Positions 7,643 to 16,991 are shown, numbered from the stretch's first letter. The stretch is DNA of 64,000 bases from Ruminococcus sp. (GCF_024692365.1 NZ_JAILMR010000109.1:1-64000); one strand, 5' to 3'. Program-made: numbers and translations. Notes: generated by a model not told the origin, from the letters alone.

Positions 7643-9447
7643 CCCGTATGAAATACAGACACAAAAAGAATATAAAAGTCTCCCATAGCACAAGCTATGG
7701 CGGATATGAAAGGCGGAATGCAAAAGTGACGAAAAAGATGAAGCCCGGTGTGCTGGGCGCTGTGGTAATTGTTATAGGTATCATTATAGTTATAATAGCT
7801 GCGGTGTCATCGAACGGTTCTAAAAAGGTAGACGAAAAAGACAATAACAAGGACGCAAATAAAATATTGAGCGCTGAGGATATAGACAAGAATCTTAAAG
7901 AGAGCGCCGGTAAAGTTAATGTTACAAAGAACTACGCTCCCAAAGGTACAGTTTCTTTTGATGATACCTTTGCGGCTGAAGAACTTCCCGATATCGACAA
8001 CACATACCCCATAGGCGTTGAACCCTACGGAAAGGATATCGTGGTGGAAATATTCTCATCACCCGAAAAGGCTGGCACAGGCACTGATGGCTGGATGACC
8101 GAAATGGCTGAAGATTTCAATTCATCTGACGCTGAAATAAACGGTAAAAGCGTGGGCATAAGACTACGCTCTATATCCTCGGGTACACAGATAGACTATA
8201 TCGCGGCAGGAGTTTACACCCCCGATGCTATATCACCTTCGGCTAACATATGGTGCGATATGCTGAGTGACAAGGGTATAAAGACACAGACCATAACCGA
8301 TAAAACGGTCGGAAATGTAGCAGGAATACTCGTTGACCCTACCACATATTCCACACTTGAATCAGAATACGGAACCGTGGATATCAAGGCTATTGTTGAA
8401 GCTACAGCAAATGGCACTATAACTACAGGCTATACGAACCCCTTTGTATCAACAACAGGACTGAACTTCCTTGCTGCTATGCTTAACAGCTTTGACGAAA
8501 GCAATCCTCTTAGTGCAGACGCAGTAAAGGGATTCCAGTCATTTCAGGATAACGTACCCTTTGTTGCGTATAATACACTGCAAATGAGAACAGCTGCCGA
8601 AAGCGGAACTTTCGACTGCATGATGATGGAATATCAGTCCTACACTCAGGACGTAGCTCTTACAAATAACTATAAGTTCATACCCTTCGGCATGAGACAC
8701 GACAATCCTCTCGTAGCTGTGGGCGATATAAGCAGCGAAAAACTTTCCGCTCTTCAGGAATTTGCTGAGTTCTGCGCATCTGACAGCGCAAAGAAAAAAG
8801 CTACTGAATACGGCTTCAATGGTCTTGAAGATTACAAGGGCGGTCTTGGCAATATAAGCGGAAGCAACTGGATGCAGATACAGAAACTCTGGAAAAAGAA
8901 CAAGAACACAAGCAAGCCCATAGCGGCAGTGTTCGTTCTCGATTGCTCTGGCTCAATGTCGGGCGAACCTATAAATTCGCTGAAAATGTCACTGAGCAAC
9001 AGTATAAAGTATATAAACTCCACCAACTATATCGGCGTTGTATCTTATTCAAACGGCGTGAACGTGGAGTTGGAGATAGGTCAGTTCGATATCAATCAGC
9101 AGGCTTATTTCATGGGCGCTGTGGATTCTCTTACTGCATCAGGCAATACCGCAACTTATTCCGCACTTTCTCAGGCTGTGATAATGCTGAGAGAATTCAT
9201 GGCACAGAACCCGAATGTTTCGCCTATGGTATTCCTGCTTAGCGATGGTCAGTCTAATATCGGCGCAGGTATGAGTGATATCAACGGTGCTGTTACAGCT
9301 TCTCAGATACCGATTTACACCATCGGCTACAATGCTGACCTTGACGAGCTGAAAGCTATATCCGAGATGAACGAAGCGGCTACGATAAACGCTGATACTG
9401 ACGATGTAATCTATCAGCTGAAAAACCTGTTCAATGCAAATCTGTAA
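7639..9447 (+). CDS. Membrane-anchored solute-binding-like and VWA domain fusion
   Basis: The 602 residues start with a basic cytoplasmic tail and one membrane segment (about 34-54). A region resembling extracellular solute-binding proteins follows (about 90-400; IVVEIFSSPEKAG, PDAISPSANIW, FVAYNTLQMRTAAESG). A C-terminal VWA domain spans about 425-602. Its metal-site motif DCSGSMSG is intact near residue 433 and FLLSDGQSNIG supplies the later acidic position. VWA domains bind metal-dependent protein partners; the solute-binding half suggests an external ligand. With the membrane protein before it and the helical protein after it, it forms a three-gene operon. Confidence 0.85.
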   Translation: MTRMKYRHKKNIKVSHSTSYGGYERRNAKVTKKMKPGVLGAVVIVIGIIIVIIAAVSSNGSKKVDEKDNNKDANKILSAEDIDKNLKESAGKVNVTKNYAPKGTVSFDDTFAAEELPDIDNTYPIGVEPYGKDIVVEIFSSPEKAGTGTDGWMTEMAEDFNSSDAEINGKSVGIRLRSISSGTQIDYIAAGVYTPDAISPSANIWCDMLSDKGIKTQTITDKTVGNVAGILVDPTTYSTLESEYGTVDIKAIVEATANGTITTGYTNPFVSTTGLNFLAAMLNSFDESNPLSADAVKGFQSFQDNVPFVAYNTLQMRTAAESGTFDCMMMEYQSYTQDVALTNNYKFIPFGMRHDNPLVAVGDISSEKLSALQEFAEFCASDSAKKKATEYGFNGLEDYKGGLGNISGSNWMQIQKLWKKNKNTSKPIAAVFVLDCSGSMSGEPINSLKMSLSNSIKYINSTNYIGVVSYSNGVNVELEIGQFDINQQAYFMGAVDSLTASGNTATYSALSQAVIMLREFMAQNPNVSPMVFLLSDGQSNIGAGMSDINGAVTASQIPIYTIGYNADLDELKAISEMNEAATINADTDDVIYQLKNLFNANL

Positions 9448-9461
9448 GCAGGAGAAACAGG

Positions 9462-10088
9462 ATGTACGATGAAAAAATGGCTGCAGCTGTAAACACAGCA
9501 CAGAAACGTCTGATGGACATGGCAGGCGGAAATTCTGTTCTTATGAGTGTCACGAATGACCTCGCTGAACTCAGTACGCTGATAGAAAAGCTTGACCCAT
9601 CGAAAATTGATTTTGACAAGGGCGGGCTTGAACGACTGAAAATAAACAGCTACTGGAACAGGTTCCATGAAGCTTACCCCGCTTTTCAGGCAATCATGGA
9701 AAGACTTACCCGCAACAGAAAAATACTTCACAACAGCAGTGTTACTGTAAACCGCTTTTACAGTGAATTCTGCGAAGCATATGACAGTTTCCACGAAGTC
9801 CCTGAAGAAGAGCGCGACGAGGAATATATAAGGCAGGCAGCTGTCACAGAAAACATGGCTATGCTGATGAAGAGCACCATTGACGAGCATAAAGCCGTCT
9901 GCGAGCGCGTGGACACAGTGCTCATGGTAACCGAGATATCACTGAATATCGCCGTGTATCTCGCTAAGCAAAAATTCGGAAGAAACATAGGCGCAGCAGG
10001 TAATGTGCCCACGACAGGTGAGATATCTTCAGGAAATTTCAAAAAGCAGTTTGCTGCGCTGAAAAACATTCTATCTGATAATAAATAG
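9462..10088 (+). CDS. Helical cytoplasmic protein, faintly TelA-like
   Basis: This 208-residue protein is almost wholly alpha-helical, with no signal peptide or membrane segment. An RBS (CAGGAGAAACAGG) sits before ATG, 14 bp after the VWA stop. The segment reading LAELSTLIEKLDPSKIDF and then GLERLKINSYWNRF is reminiscent of the N-terminal part of TelA/KlaA toxic-anion-resistance proteins, but the similarity is low and not decisive. Its position as the last gene of the VWA operon suggests it works with that protein. Function unknown. Confidence 0.6.
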   Translation: MYDEKMAAAVNTAQKRLMDMAGGNSVLMSVTNDLAELSTLIEKLDPSKIDFDKGGLERLKINSYWNRFHEAYPAFQAIMERLTRNRKILHNSSVTVNRFYSEFCEAYDSFHEVPEEERDEEYIRQAAVTENMAMLMKSTIDEHKAVCERVDTVLMVTEISLNIAVYLAKQKFGRNIGAAGNVPTTGEISSGNFKKQFAALKNILSDNK

Positions 10089-10090
10089 TA

Positions 10091-10120
10091 CACCCCCCGA
10101 AGCAAATACGCTTCGGGAGG
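10091..10120 (+). terminator. Hairpin after the SBP-VWA operon
   Basis: CCCCCGAAG against CTTCGGGAGG forms a stable stem around CAAATACG, followed by an imperfect T tract (ATTTAATTT). Probably the first of two stacked terminators. Confidence 0.55.
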
Positions 10121-10149
10121 GATTTAATTTACGCTGAAGCAAAAAAACT

Positions 10150-10190
10150 GACACCCACGTGATCAAATGCAACGTGGGTGTCTTTCTATT
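10150..10190 (+). terminator. Strong terminator after the SBP-VWA operon
   Basis: An 11-bp perfect stem (GACACCCACGT, 10150-10160, with 10172-10182) is followed by TTTCTATTTT. It separates the operon from the convergent lipoprotein gene. Confidence 0.8.
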
Positions 10191-10237
10191 TTCGTATGAA
10201 ATGTATCGCTTACCCGATCAAATCCGTATCAGACATT

Positions 10238-11173
10238 TTAATCAGTATATACTTTTGTCCAATTTTCCTTGCCGAGGGTATCGTTGTAGGAAAAAGCATT
10301 TTCCTTGTATTCGTTCCATTTATTCTGAGCTTCATCACCGTGAAGAACGTTCGGATCATCTTTTGCTCTTTTGCTGATCGTATAGCTCCACCTTGTTCCT
10401 TCATACAGTGAGTAATAAGCTATCGGAAGCTGACTGGGATCAGGTTCATCATAATCTGTTACAAGATTTGCTTCGACAGCCAATGACTGTGTTGAAGAAT
10501 CATAACGGTAGATCTCTGCTTCATGAAGACTTGCTCCGCCTGATCCGTCTGAAAGGAAATATAAACCGCCAACATATCTGGTACGTGATCTTGTCCAGCT
10601 TGAAGCAAGGTTTTTGAATTCGCCGTTCGGAGTTATCACAACAAATCCTATACACGTATAGGTCATTATTCCTTCGTTGTCAGTCGATTCATAACCGATA
10701 AATAGTTCATGATCACCATTGTTGTCAATGTCAGTAAAAGTATAGCTGAAACTACCTGAACACAGGTCAAGAGATACCTGCGCCGATTCACTGTCAGTAT
10801 TCTCGGGTCCATTATAATCTCTTTCACCTGAGCGTATTGCTTCTGCAAGACCTTCAATATACGGCATATACCTGTCATCAGTGATTTTTTCAGCAGTCTG
10901 CTCCGGTTCTGAATCTTCTGGTTCCTCTGTTTCAGAAGATGACTCTGTAGTCACTGCTGATTCGGGAACAGATGATTCTGCTGTTGATTCGACAGCAGTT
11001 ACAGAACTTGATTCAATGTCAGATGATTCTTCCGTTACAGTTTCAGAAACTGTTGTTTCTGCGATACTATTCTGAGAATCAGTATTCTCAACCTTGCCGC
11101 AACCCGAAACTGTCACAGCCATAAGCGAAGCCATGAACAGCGCAGCCGCTCTTCCTGATAAAATATTTTTCAA
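10238..11173 (-). CDS. Lipoprotein with Ser/Thr/Glu-rich linker
   Basis: About 311 residues. TTG at 11173 follows GAAGGAC and begins a lipoprotein signal peptide ending in the lipobox VSGC. After the lipidated Cys comes a low-complexity linker of about 75 residues rich in Ser, Thr, Glu and Val, a typical cell-wall-spanning spacer. A folded C-terminal domain (about 105-311) contains a calcium-loop-like DIDNNGDHELF as in FG-GAP-like lipoproteins. Function unknown. It sits on the opposite strand between the two VWA-containing operons. Similar acidic-linker lipoproteins occur at 20577-21743 and 50506-51870. Confidence 0.75.
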   Translation of the reverse strand: MKNILSGRAAALFMASLMAVTVSGCGKVENTDSQNSIAETTVSETVTEESSDIESSSVTAVESTAESSVPESAVTTESSSETEEPEDSEPEQTAEKITDDRYMPYIEGLAEAIRSGERDYNGPENTDSESAQVSLDLCSGSFSYTFTDIDNNGDHELFIGYESTDNEGIMTYTCIGFVVITPNGEFKNLASSWTRSRTRYVGGLYFLSDGSGGASLHEAEIYRYDSSTQSLAVEANLVTDYDEPDPSQLPIAYYSLYEGTRWSYTISKRAKDDPNVLHGDEAQNKWNEYKENAFSYNDTLGKENWTKVYTD

Positions 11174-11232
11174 TGTAATTGTCCTTCTTTCAATTAATGT
11201 AAATGTCAAGTTTTGGTAACTCAGCCTTATAT

Positions 11233-11261
11233 ACTTTATCATATACCGAATAAAATGTCAA
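11233..11261 (-). promoter_or_regulatory. Candidate promoter of the lipoprotein gene
   Basis: On the minus strand TTGACA (11261-11256), 17-bp spacer, TAAAGT (11238-11233). The -35 is consensus and the -10 is weak. Confidence 0.45.
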
Positions 11262-11896
11262 TATTCTTTTTGTCAAATCAAAGTTTTCTTTACAAAATCA
11301 TCTTTCGGAATGATGTCATATCTATCTTTTCGTTACCGTCTGCAACGGCATTACTTCCCCACTTTTTTTCAAATCAGAACTTCAAGCTCTCCCCTTTTAT
11401 GCAGTTTCTCCCTGCCAAAAAGTTATTGATGTTCAGATTTCCCCTATAAACAACAATCCCACGCCAAAACGAGGGATTGTAACATATCACTTTATAAGTA
11501 ATATCGAAAGATCTGTTTTTGAGGTCGGTCATCTGCCATGCTCCCGGCAACACAAAGCACAGCGAGAAACTCTGCAAGCTAACGTTTTCCTTTTACATTT
11601 TTTAACATAAAATATTACTCCATCCTTGACAGATAATAAAAAAATAGTAACAACCATCTTTAATTAGTATACTGGCATATAATTTACCAAAAACCAAGAA
11701 TATTTTGATATATTTTTTACCTAAATCGGGAGCAAAACCCCACTTTCCTTCCAACGCTTTTATGTAATTTTGTCCTCAAATCCAAATGTTCCTGTTTTCG
11801 ATATCCCGCAATAATACTTTACATGATACTGTCTAAAAAGTGACAAAATCATTAAGAATGACAACTAGGGTTTACATCACTGCGCCCCCCGGTTGC

Positions 11897-11925
11897 TTTA
11901 CTTTCATCAACGGATATGGTATAAT
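11897..11925 (+). promoter_or_regulatory. Promoter of the AAA+/VWA-like operon
   Basis: TTTACT (11897-11902), 17-bp spacer, TATAAT (11920-11925). The bases before the -10 (GATATGG) are identical to those of the promoter at 521-549. The start codon is 39 bp downstream. Confidence 0.75.
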
Positions 11926-11963
11926 ATTATCAATAACATTAAGCGTACAGGAGTGCGTAAACT

Positions 11964-13079
11964 ATGACACCATTCATGAGCAAGACCCAAGTTGAGATAT
12001 CTCAGATCGAAAATGCAGACCTGATAAGATATTACACCATGCCTGATAACACACAGGCACTGATAGTGATGTATGACGGAAATAAGTATGTCAATCTTTG
12101 CGAGTATGATGATTTTTTCCCCATGCTGGCAAAAGCAGCTGATCGATTGTATCTCAAAAATCCCGAAAGCAGTTTTGACGAATATACTTCCGAGATAATG
12201 GAGAGCCGTAAAAAAATGAGCTCACCCTCACGATTCAGCTTTGCTGCAGAGTGCAAAAAGCACGATGAAAAAGCTTTACCTTTCGGTACAGGTATGTTTT
12301 CTAAAAACTTCATCGGGTACTTTATTTCAAAGATATACAGTGATGCAGAAGCAGAATTCAAGCTTTCAAACATCAAAGGTTACAGGAACAGATATATGAT
12401 ATCCTGCACCGTCAATGGCAATGAAAAAGTTCTGCCATGCAGCTTTACTTCACAGGATAACCAATATGTATATACTCTCGGAAATCTTTTCGAGAGAAAT
12501 CACACAGCGCAGGTTACACTGAGATATTCTCATGGAAAAACAGAAGTGATCACCCAAAGCTTTACCGACAGAGAGATCAAACATGAATATCTATTCGATA
12601 TCACGAACAATGAACTTAAATGCAGAATAATCGAGGATGGACAGGTGATATTCTTTGATGAGAGTTCTGCGGAACTTGAAAGAGCTGAAATGTCCAAAGA
12701 AGTAGAATTGATCTGTGGTACCGACAGTGAAAATGTACAAGGTATTCTGATGCCATGGGGCGAAAAAGTTTTCATGACAGAAACGGAAACGATTTACGTC
12801 AATGAAAGCGGACTGATAACTCAGATAGTTGAAGAAGAACTTTACGATGAAAGAAACAGCGAGATATCGGTGACGCATGAGATATTCAGGCATAAAAACA
12901 GATTGCTCGTACAGTCGGAAATGCGCTGCACAAGACTCATAAAAAGTCTTGACAGCTCTCAGGAAGGATATTATTACCGATGTTTCAGCGGCGATAAGAT
13001 CAAAATGATAAAGGACGATCTTTTCGGAATACCCGCCGCAGAAATAATCGACAGATACTTACATAAAGATAACGAATAG
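11964..13079 (+). CDS. Unknown protein, first gene of the AAA+ operon
   Basis: This 371-residue cytoplasmic protein has no signal peptide, membrane segment or recognised domain. The N-terminal 60 residues (YYTMPDNTQALIVMYDGNKYVNL) and the middle look beta-rich; the C-terminus is mixed. The start ATG follows AGGAG. The stop is ten bases before the AAA+ gene, so the two are almost certainly co-transcribed. It could be an adaptor, effector or sensor for the ATPase; sequence alone does not decide. Confidence 0.7.
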   Translation: MTPFMSKTQVEISQIENADLIRYYTMPDNTQALIVMYDGNKYVNLCEYDDFFPMLAKAADRLYLKNPESSFDEYTSEIMESRKKMSSPSRFSFAAECKKHDEKALPFGTGMFSKNFIGYFISKIYSDAEAEFKLSNIKGYRNRYMISCTVNGNEKVLPCSFTSQDNQYVYTLGNLFERNHTAQVTLRYSHGKTEVITQSFTDREIKHEYLFDITNNELKCRIIEDGQVIFFDESSAELERAEMSKEVELICGTDSENVQGILMPWGEKVFMTETETIYVNESGLITQIVEEELYDERNSEISVTHEIFRHKNRLLVQSEMRCTRLIKSLDSSQEGYYYRCFSGDKIKMIKDDLFGIPAAEIIDRYLHKDNE

Positions 13080-13089
13080 AGGAAGAGAT

Positions 13090-15234
13090 ATGGCAAAACG
13101 CAGGATAGATGCAATATTGCAGGCAGTAAAGGCAGCACTGAAAAAAGACGATAAATATGTACAGCTGAGCATATACCTCAGCGAGATAAAACGTGACCCC
13201 ACCAACAATATTTTTGGCTCGGAGGAAACACTTTCTAAGGTAGTGGACAGCATAATCGCTTCCCACAGCCAAAAAGAACCCATAGCTATGATGCATGAGG
13301 CGGAGAGCATATACCTAACCATTCTCCCGCTTGGCAAAGCAACAAAAAACTACGGATATGCAAATGCAGTTTTCTTGAAGATATTTGAAAAAAACGGCAT
13401 ATATCATTCAGGTTTATTTTCCAAAGAGCTGTACCTTTGTTTTAACGATAAGCAGACCTACATCGAGACCATGTGTACTATCGCAGATATTCCAACAGCT
13501 GATAAAAACATCAATTATATCAATCTTTTCGGCTGCGAGCTGAGACAGTACCACAATGACGAGAAAAGCTTTGCTTCATCGCTGATAAGCGGTGCCCAGA
13601 GGATATGCAATGCTCAGGACAAAAAATCCGAATGTAAAAGACTTCTCAGCTATGCACACATGGCTTGCGGCATATACGATATCAGCGAGGAAACGATAGC
13701 AAGGTTGGAGAAAATGCTGAAGAACAGCGCGGAAACCCTCGATGGTGCAAAGCACACTCTCGACATTACGGAAACTCGTCTTGACAGCTTCAAAAACTTT
13801 GTCGAACAGAACGAGAAGTCCATCAAGGATCTTACTCTGAGCGAAACAGAAAAGATCACGAGAGAAGCAAAGAATGCTGAATTCAAGCTGAGGGAAGCTT
13901 ATGAAACTTTTCTGAACGAAGAACACGACGGTATTATATTTGAAAAGGATAAGCTGGTCAGAGAGGTCATCGAGTCGGCTGACAGTAAAATAAGAGAACT
14001 AAAAATGGTAGCCGCAGGCATCAAGGACAACACCGCCGCAGAGCTTTTCCGCATAAACACAGAAGCGAACAAAGCCATCGACAGAGCATCATCAATGCTG
14101 AACAACGGTGAACTTAAAAATATCCTCTCTGAGGTAAACAAAAGTAATGAGTTGGTGGACAGGATAATCCGTGTTGACGAATTCAGCAAGAATTTCACTC
14201 CCGAAAAGGCAGAACCTGTTGCCGCACCTGTTCAGATAACAGCGGGAGTTCGTCCCACCATAGTTCAGATAAATGCTCAGAAATGTTCAGAGCCTGCTGA
14301 TATGACCCCGAATTTCTTCTTCGATGAATCCTACCCATTCCAGGAAAGATTCGCAAAACTCATGGAGAAAAAACAGAAGGATATCGAAACAAACAACGCC
14401 CTATATCATGAGCATTTCGATGATATAATCACCGCAGTTATCGAAGATTCCAACCCATATATGATAGGACCATCGGGCTGCGGCAAGACCTTCCTTGTTG
14501 GTCAGATAGCAAAACTGCTTGGACTGGAATATCTGGATATAGGTTACATAAACGAGGAATATGACCTGCTTGGATTCCAGACGGCGGACGGCGGATACAA
14601 CTACCCCGCTTTCTACAGAGCATACAAATACGGCGGTATAGTTTTCTGCGATGAATTCGATAACGGCAATATCAGGGCAGCAGTAAAGCTCAACAGCTTT
14701 ATGTCTAATTCCAAAAATGCAAGCTACTGCTTCCCCAACGGCGAGCGCGTAATGCGTCACCCGAATTTCCGCATTATAGCCGCAGGCAATACCGCAGGCG
14801 ACGGTGCCGACAGGAACTACAGCACCCGTGAAAAAATAGAGGAATCTCTCATGCAGAGATTCACAGCGATTTACGTTGATTACGATAACAGGCTTGAGGC
14901 AAATATACTCCGTGACTATCCTCAGTGGTTTGAGTTTGCAGCAGTATTCCGCAATGCCACCACTGCATGGAGCAAAGAAAATCAGACAGCGGCACCCGGT
15001 ATATTCACCACTCGTGATGCTACCAGCATAAAGAAATATCAGGATCACAAGAGTTATGACGTTGAGGCAATAGTCAGATACGAATTCATTGAGACAAAGG
15101 ACAACGAATATCTTGCATTCCTGCAAAGAGAGATGGCAAAATACTACAACGGACACACAAGAGGAAGCAGTGGTATATTCAACGTATTCTGCAAGATAGT
15201 TAAAGATATACGAAACGGAGAAACAAGACGATGA
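13090..15234 (+). CDS. MoxR-like AAA+ ATPase with long N-terminal coiled coil
   Basis: The 714 residues fall in two parts. The N-terminal half is helical, with a long charged coiled coil at about 215-350. A AAA+ module occupies about 420-714. Walker A GPSGCGKT is at 459-466, Walker B IVFCDEFD at about 516-523, sensor 1 in IIAAGNTAG near 561 and an Arg-finger-like LMQRF near 587. The spacing is that of MoxR/dynein-like AAA+ proteins, which typically pair with VWA proteins as chaperone-like remodelers. It overlaps the next gene by ATGA. The coiled-coil extension is unusual for plain MoxR (about 320 residues) and may mediate oligomer or target contacts. Confidence 0.85.
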   Translation: MAKRRIDAILQAVKAALKKDDKYVQLSIYLSEIKRDPTNNIFGSEETLSKVVDSIIASHSQKEPIAMMHEAESIYLTILPLGKATKNYGYANAVFLKIFEKNGIYHSGLFSKELYLCFNDKQTYIETMCTIADIPTADKNINYINLFGCELRQYHNDEKSFASSLISGAQRICNAQDKKSECKRLLSYAHMACGIYDISEETIARLEKMLKNSAETLDGAKHTLDITETRLDSFKNFVEQNEKSIKDLTLSETEKITREAKNAEFKLREAYETFLNEEHDGIIFEKDKLVREVIESADSKIRELKMVAAGIKDNTAAELFRINTEANKAIDRASSMLNNGELKNILSEVNKSNELVDRIIRVDEFSKNFTPEKAEPVAAPVQITAGVRPTIVQINAQKCSEPADMTPNFFFDESYPFQERFAKLMEKKQKDIETNNALYHEHFDDIITAVIEDSNPYMIGPSGCGKTFLVGQIAKLLGLEYLDIGYINEEYDLLGFQTADGGYNYPAFYRAYKYGGIVFCDEFDNGNIRAAVKLNSFMSNSKNASYCFPNGERVMRHPNFRIIAAGNTAGDGADRNYSTREKIEESLMQRFTAIYVDYDNRLEANILRDYPQWFEFAAVFRNATTAWSKENQTAAPGIFTTRDATSIKKYQDHKSYDVEAIVRYEFIETKDNEYLAFLQREMAKYYNGHTRGSSGIFNVFCKIVKDIRNGETRR

Positions 15235-16112
15235 GAGAATTTATGAACCTCAAAGTATACCCATACAAAAAAATGACAGTATACAATGCGGCGTTCAACA
15301 GCCTGAGTGATATGCAGATGTACATACTCAGCAAACCAAAAGTTAATAATAGAGTATTTATAAGACAGCACAGTATCACCAGCCGCCCGCAATTCCCCGA
15401 GGACACATTTGATAACGCAGTTGATTATCTTATCGGCGGATATACAGGAAATTTCGACCTCACGCTGAAAATGCAGAAGGAGTTAGAAAAGACTGTACCA
15501 ATTAAAAATTACAGACGCAGACAGGTAAAGTCTATGGCAGGATCTCACCCAAACGTTCCTGCATATGTAGCTGGCGTTCCGAAAACAATGTACAAGCTGT
15601 CAAGAGCAAAGGAGAAGAAATTCATAACCATTTGGTTCAGTCTGGCATATTCGGCTAACACCTCAGAGCAGGAAGTTACCAACCGCGGTGCGCTTACTCT
15701 CAGCCTGATAAAACTTCTGGAAGAAAACGACATAGGTGTAGATCTGAAAGTGTTCAGCTCATGCTACAGCAAAGACGAGGTATTCAACTCCGAGATAAGA
15801 CTAAAACTTCCGTCAGAACCAATCAATATGAAAAAATGCTTCTACCCAATGTGCTCGGTAATGTTTTTAAGACGTATCGTACTGAGGGTCATGGAGTCCA
15901 TGTCATTCCACGAAAAGAACTGGTACCCCTATTACGGCAAGCCGCTTTCCGAAGAACAATTCCGTGCGATTTTCAATATACCCGATACCGATATTGTCAT
16001 ATCATCACCGCAGCAGATGGGTATAAAAGGCAGAGATATAAACTATGACAGCGAGCATTTTTTCAAAAAGATAGATCTCGAAAAGTATATTACACTTGCT
16101 AAGGTGAACTAG
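15231..16112 (+). CDS. VWA-like (DUF7192-like) partner of the AAA+ ATPase
   Basis: The 293 residues have the layout of phage- and plasmid-encoded VWA-like proteins that pair with AAA+ ATPases. A helical N-terminus carries DNAVDYLIGGYTG. A Rossmann-like core has ITIWFSLAYSANTSEQ, where the metal-ion site is expected, then NRGALTLSLIKLLEENDIGVDL and LKVFSS. The strict DxSxS motif is replaced by SLAYSANTS, so metal binding may be altered or lost. It is translationally coupled to the ATPase (ATGA overlap), which supports a direct complex. The DUF7192 comparison is from memory. Confidence 0.6.
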   Translation: MREFMNLKVYPYKKMTVYNAAFNSLSDMQMYILSKPKVNNRVFIRQHSITSRPQFPEDTFDNAVDYLIGGYTGNFDLTLKMQKELEKTVPIKNYRRRQVKSMAGSHPNVPAYVAGVPKTMYKLSRAKEKKFITIWFSLAYSANTSEQEVTNRGALTLSLIKLLEENDIGVDLKVFSSCYSKDEVFNSEIRLKLPSEPINMKKCFYPMCSVMFLRRIVLRVMESMSFHEKNWYPYYGKPLSEEQFRAIFNIPDTDIVISSPQQMGIKGRDINYDSEHFFKKIDLEKYITLAKVN

Positions 16113-16114
16113 TC

Positions 16115-16816
16115 ATGCTAAACGATAACAAAACTTATACCCCCGATATGATGTCCTTTGAGCTTCTGCCATCTTACGCCTTGGATGTTCAGCAACGGAT
16201 AGCAGATACATCAGATATGATATTCAAACTCCAGCAGAACCGTATGCCCGAAAAGGCGATAAGTGTCCTGACTCTTGCCTCACAGCAGCTGCAAGTAAAC
16301 GGTCTTTCAAAATACAAGGGACACGTGGGCGTTATAGGTTATGCAAGGCTCATAGACAAGGCAGAGAAAGCGGACAAAGAAGCTCAGAAAATATCTGATA
16401 GCTTTCAGGAAATTTTCATCGGCTTATACAAAGAAAATATGCTGCTGGACACCATGAAAAAAGTGCTTGAGAACTGTATAAATGATATCCATGTAGCATC
16501 TGACGCACTGAGCATGTATATGAATAATATTCCAAATAATACCGAAGGAAAATACTATAAAAGTCTTGCTGATAAAAGAGTGAACGATCTTGTTCTCTCT
16601 GTAAATATAGCATCGCAGGGTATCATGATGATATCAGATATGTACACCCGCAACAGCGAAATGTCACAGCGGATAGAATCACTGAAAGTGAATACTCTGG
16701 TTCTGTGGAGAGCCGGTATATCAGCACTCAGGAACGCTCCTGACAAAGATAAGATGGAGAAAGTCTGCGGTATTGAAGATGTGATCTCAGCTGCTATTTC
16801 AAATATCATAAGATGA
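16115..16816 (+). CDS. TelA-like helical protein, last gene of the AAA+ operon
   Basis: The 233 residues are helical and lack export signals. The C-terminal part (about 145-215) reads DLVLSVNIASQG, RNSEMSQRIESLKVN and TLVLWRAGISAL. This follows the TelA/KlaA pattern of a helix ending in a conserved Trp with an Asn-rich preceding helix. TelA proteins occur in tellurite/toxic-anion resistance and ter-type stress loci together with VWA and MoxR genes, which fits this neighbourhood. It starts two bases after the VWA-like stop. The family call is tentative because the N-terminal half is not clearly conserved. Confidence 0.55.
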   Translation: MLNDNKTYTPDMMSFELLPSYALDVQQRIADTSDMIFKLQQNRMPEKAISVLTLASQQLQVNGLSKYKGHVGVIGYARLIDKAEKADKEAQKISDSFQEIFIGLYKENMLLDTMKKVLENCINDIHVASDALSMYMNNIPNNTEGKYYKSLADKRVNDLVLSVNIASQGIMMISDMYTRNSEMSQRIESLKVNTLVLWRAGISALRNAPDKDKMEKVCGIEDVISAAISNIIR

Positions 16817-16869
16817 AAATACACACGAAACAAAGTCGGTATTATCCGTAAAACAACTAACAAAATACT

Positions 16870-16915
16870 CTCGCCACGCTCCTGTATGATTACGGGAACG
16901 GGGCGATTTTCCTTT
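16870..16915 (+). terminator. Terminator after the AAA+ operon
   Basis: TCGCC-a-CG-c-TCCTGTA pairs with TACGGGAACGGGGCGA, followed by TTTTCCTTTC. Confidence 0.65.
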
Positions 16916-16932
16916 CAAAAATTATAGAATAT

Positions 16933-16960
16933 AAAATCGGGACTAGATTGTCCCGATTTT
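16933..16960 (+). terminator. Second hairpin before the HTH-sirtuin operon
   Basis: A perfect 11-bp stem (16933-16943 with 16950-16960) around TAGATT, ending in TTTT. It isolates the upstream operon from the promoter that begins three bases later. Confidence 0.65.
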
Positions 16961-16962
16961 CA

Positions 16963-16991
16963 TTGACAACTTTTTCGGATTATGGTAAGAT
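16963..16991 (+). promoter_or_regulatory. Promoter of the HTH-paralog-sirtuin operon
   Basis: Consensus TTGACA (16963-16968), 17-bp spacer, TAAGAT (16986-16991). The GTG start of the first gene is 44 bp downstream. Confidence 0.75.

Larger units (their letters stand above)
11174..11963. other. Long intergenic region between divergent genes
   Basis: Nearly 800 bp without a convincing gene. It contains a candidate promoter for the minus-strand lipoprotein and the promoter of the AAA+ operon at 11897-11925. AT-rich short frames are present but lack ribosome-binding sites and recognisable protein features. Confidence 0.6.

Noticed and set aside
11213..11577. Short frames in the gap between the lipoprotein and the AAA+ operon
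   Set aside because: No ribosome sites, no domains, AT-rich. Left as intergenic.
14401..15156. A 251-codon frame antisense to the MoxR-like gene
   Set aside because: It covers the Walker and sensor motifs of the ATPase in reverse and has no RBS or recognisable protein.
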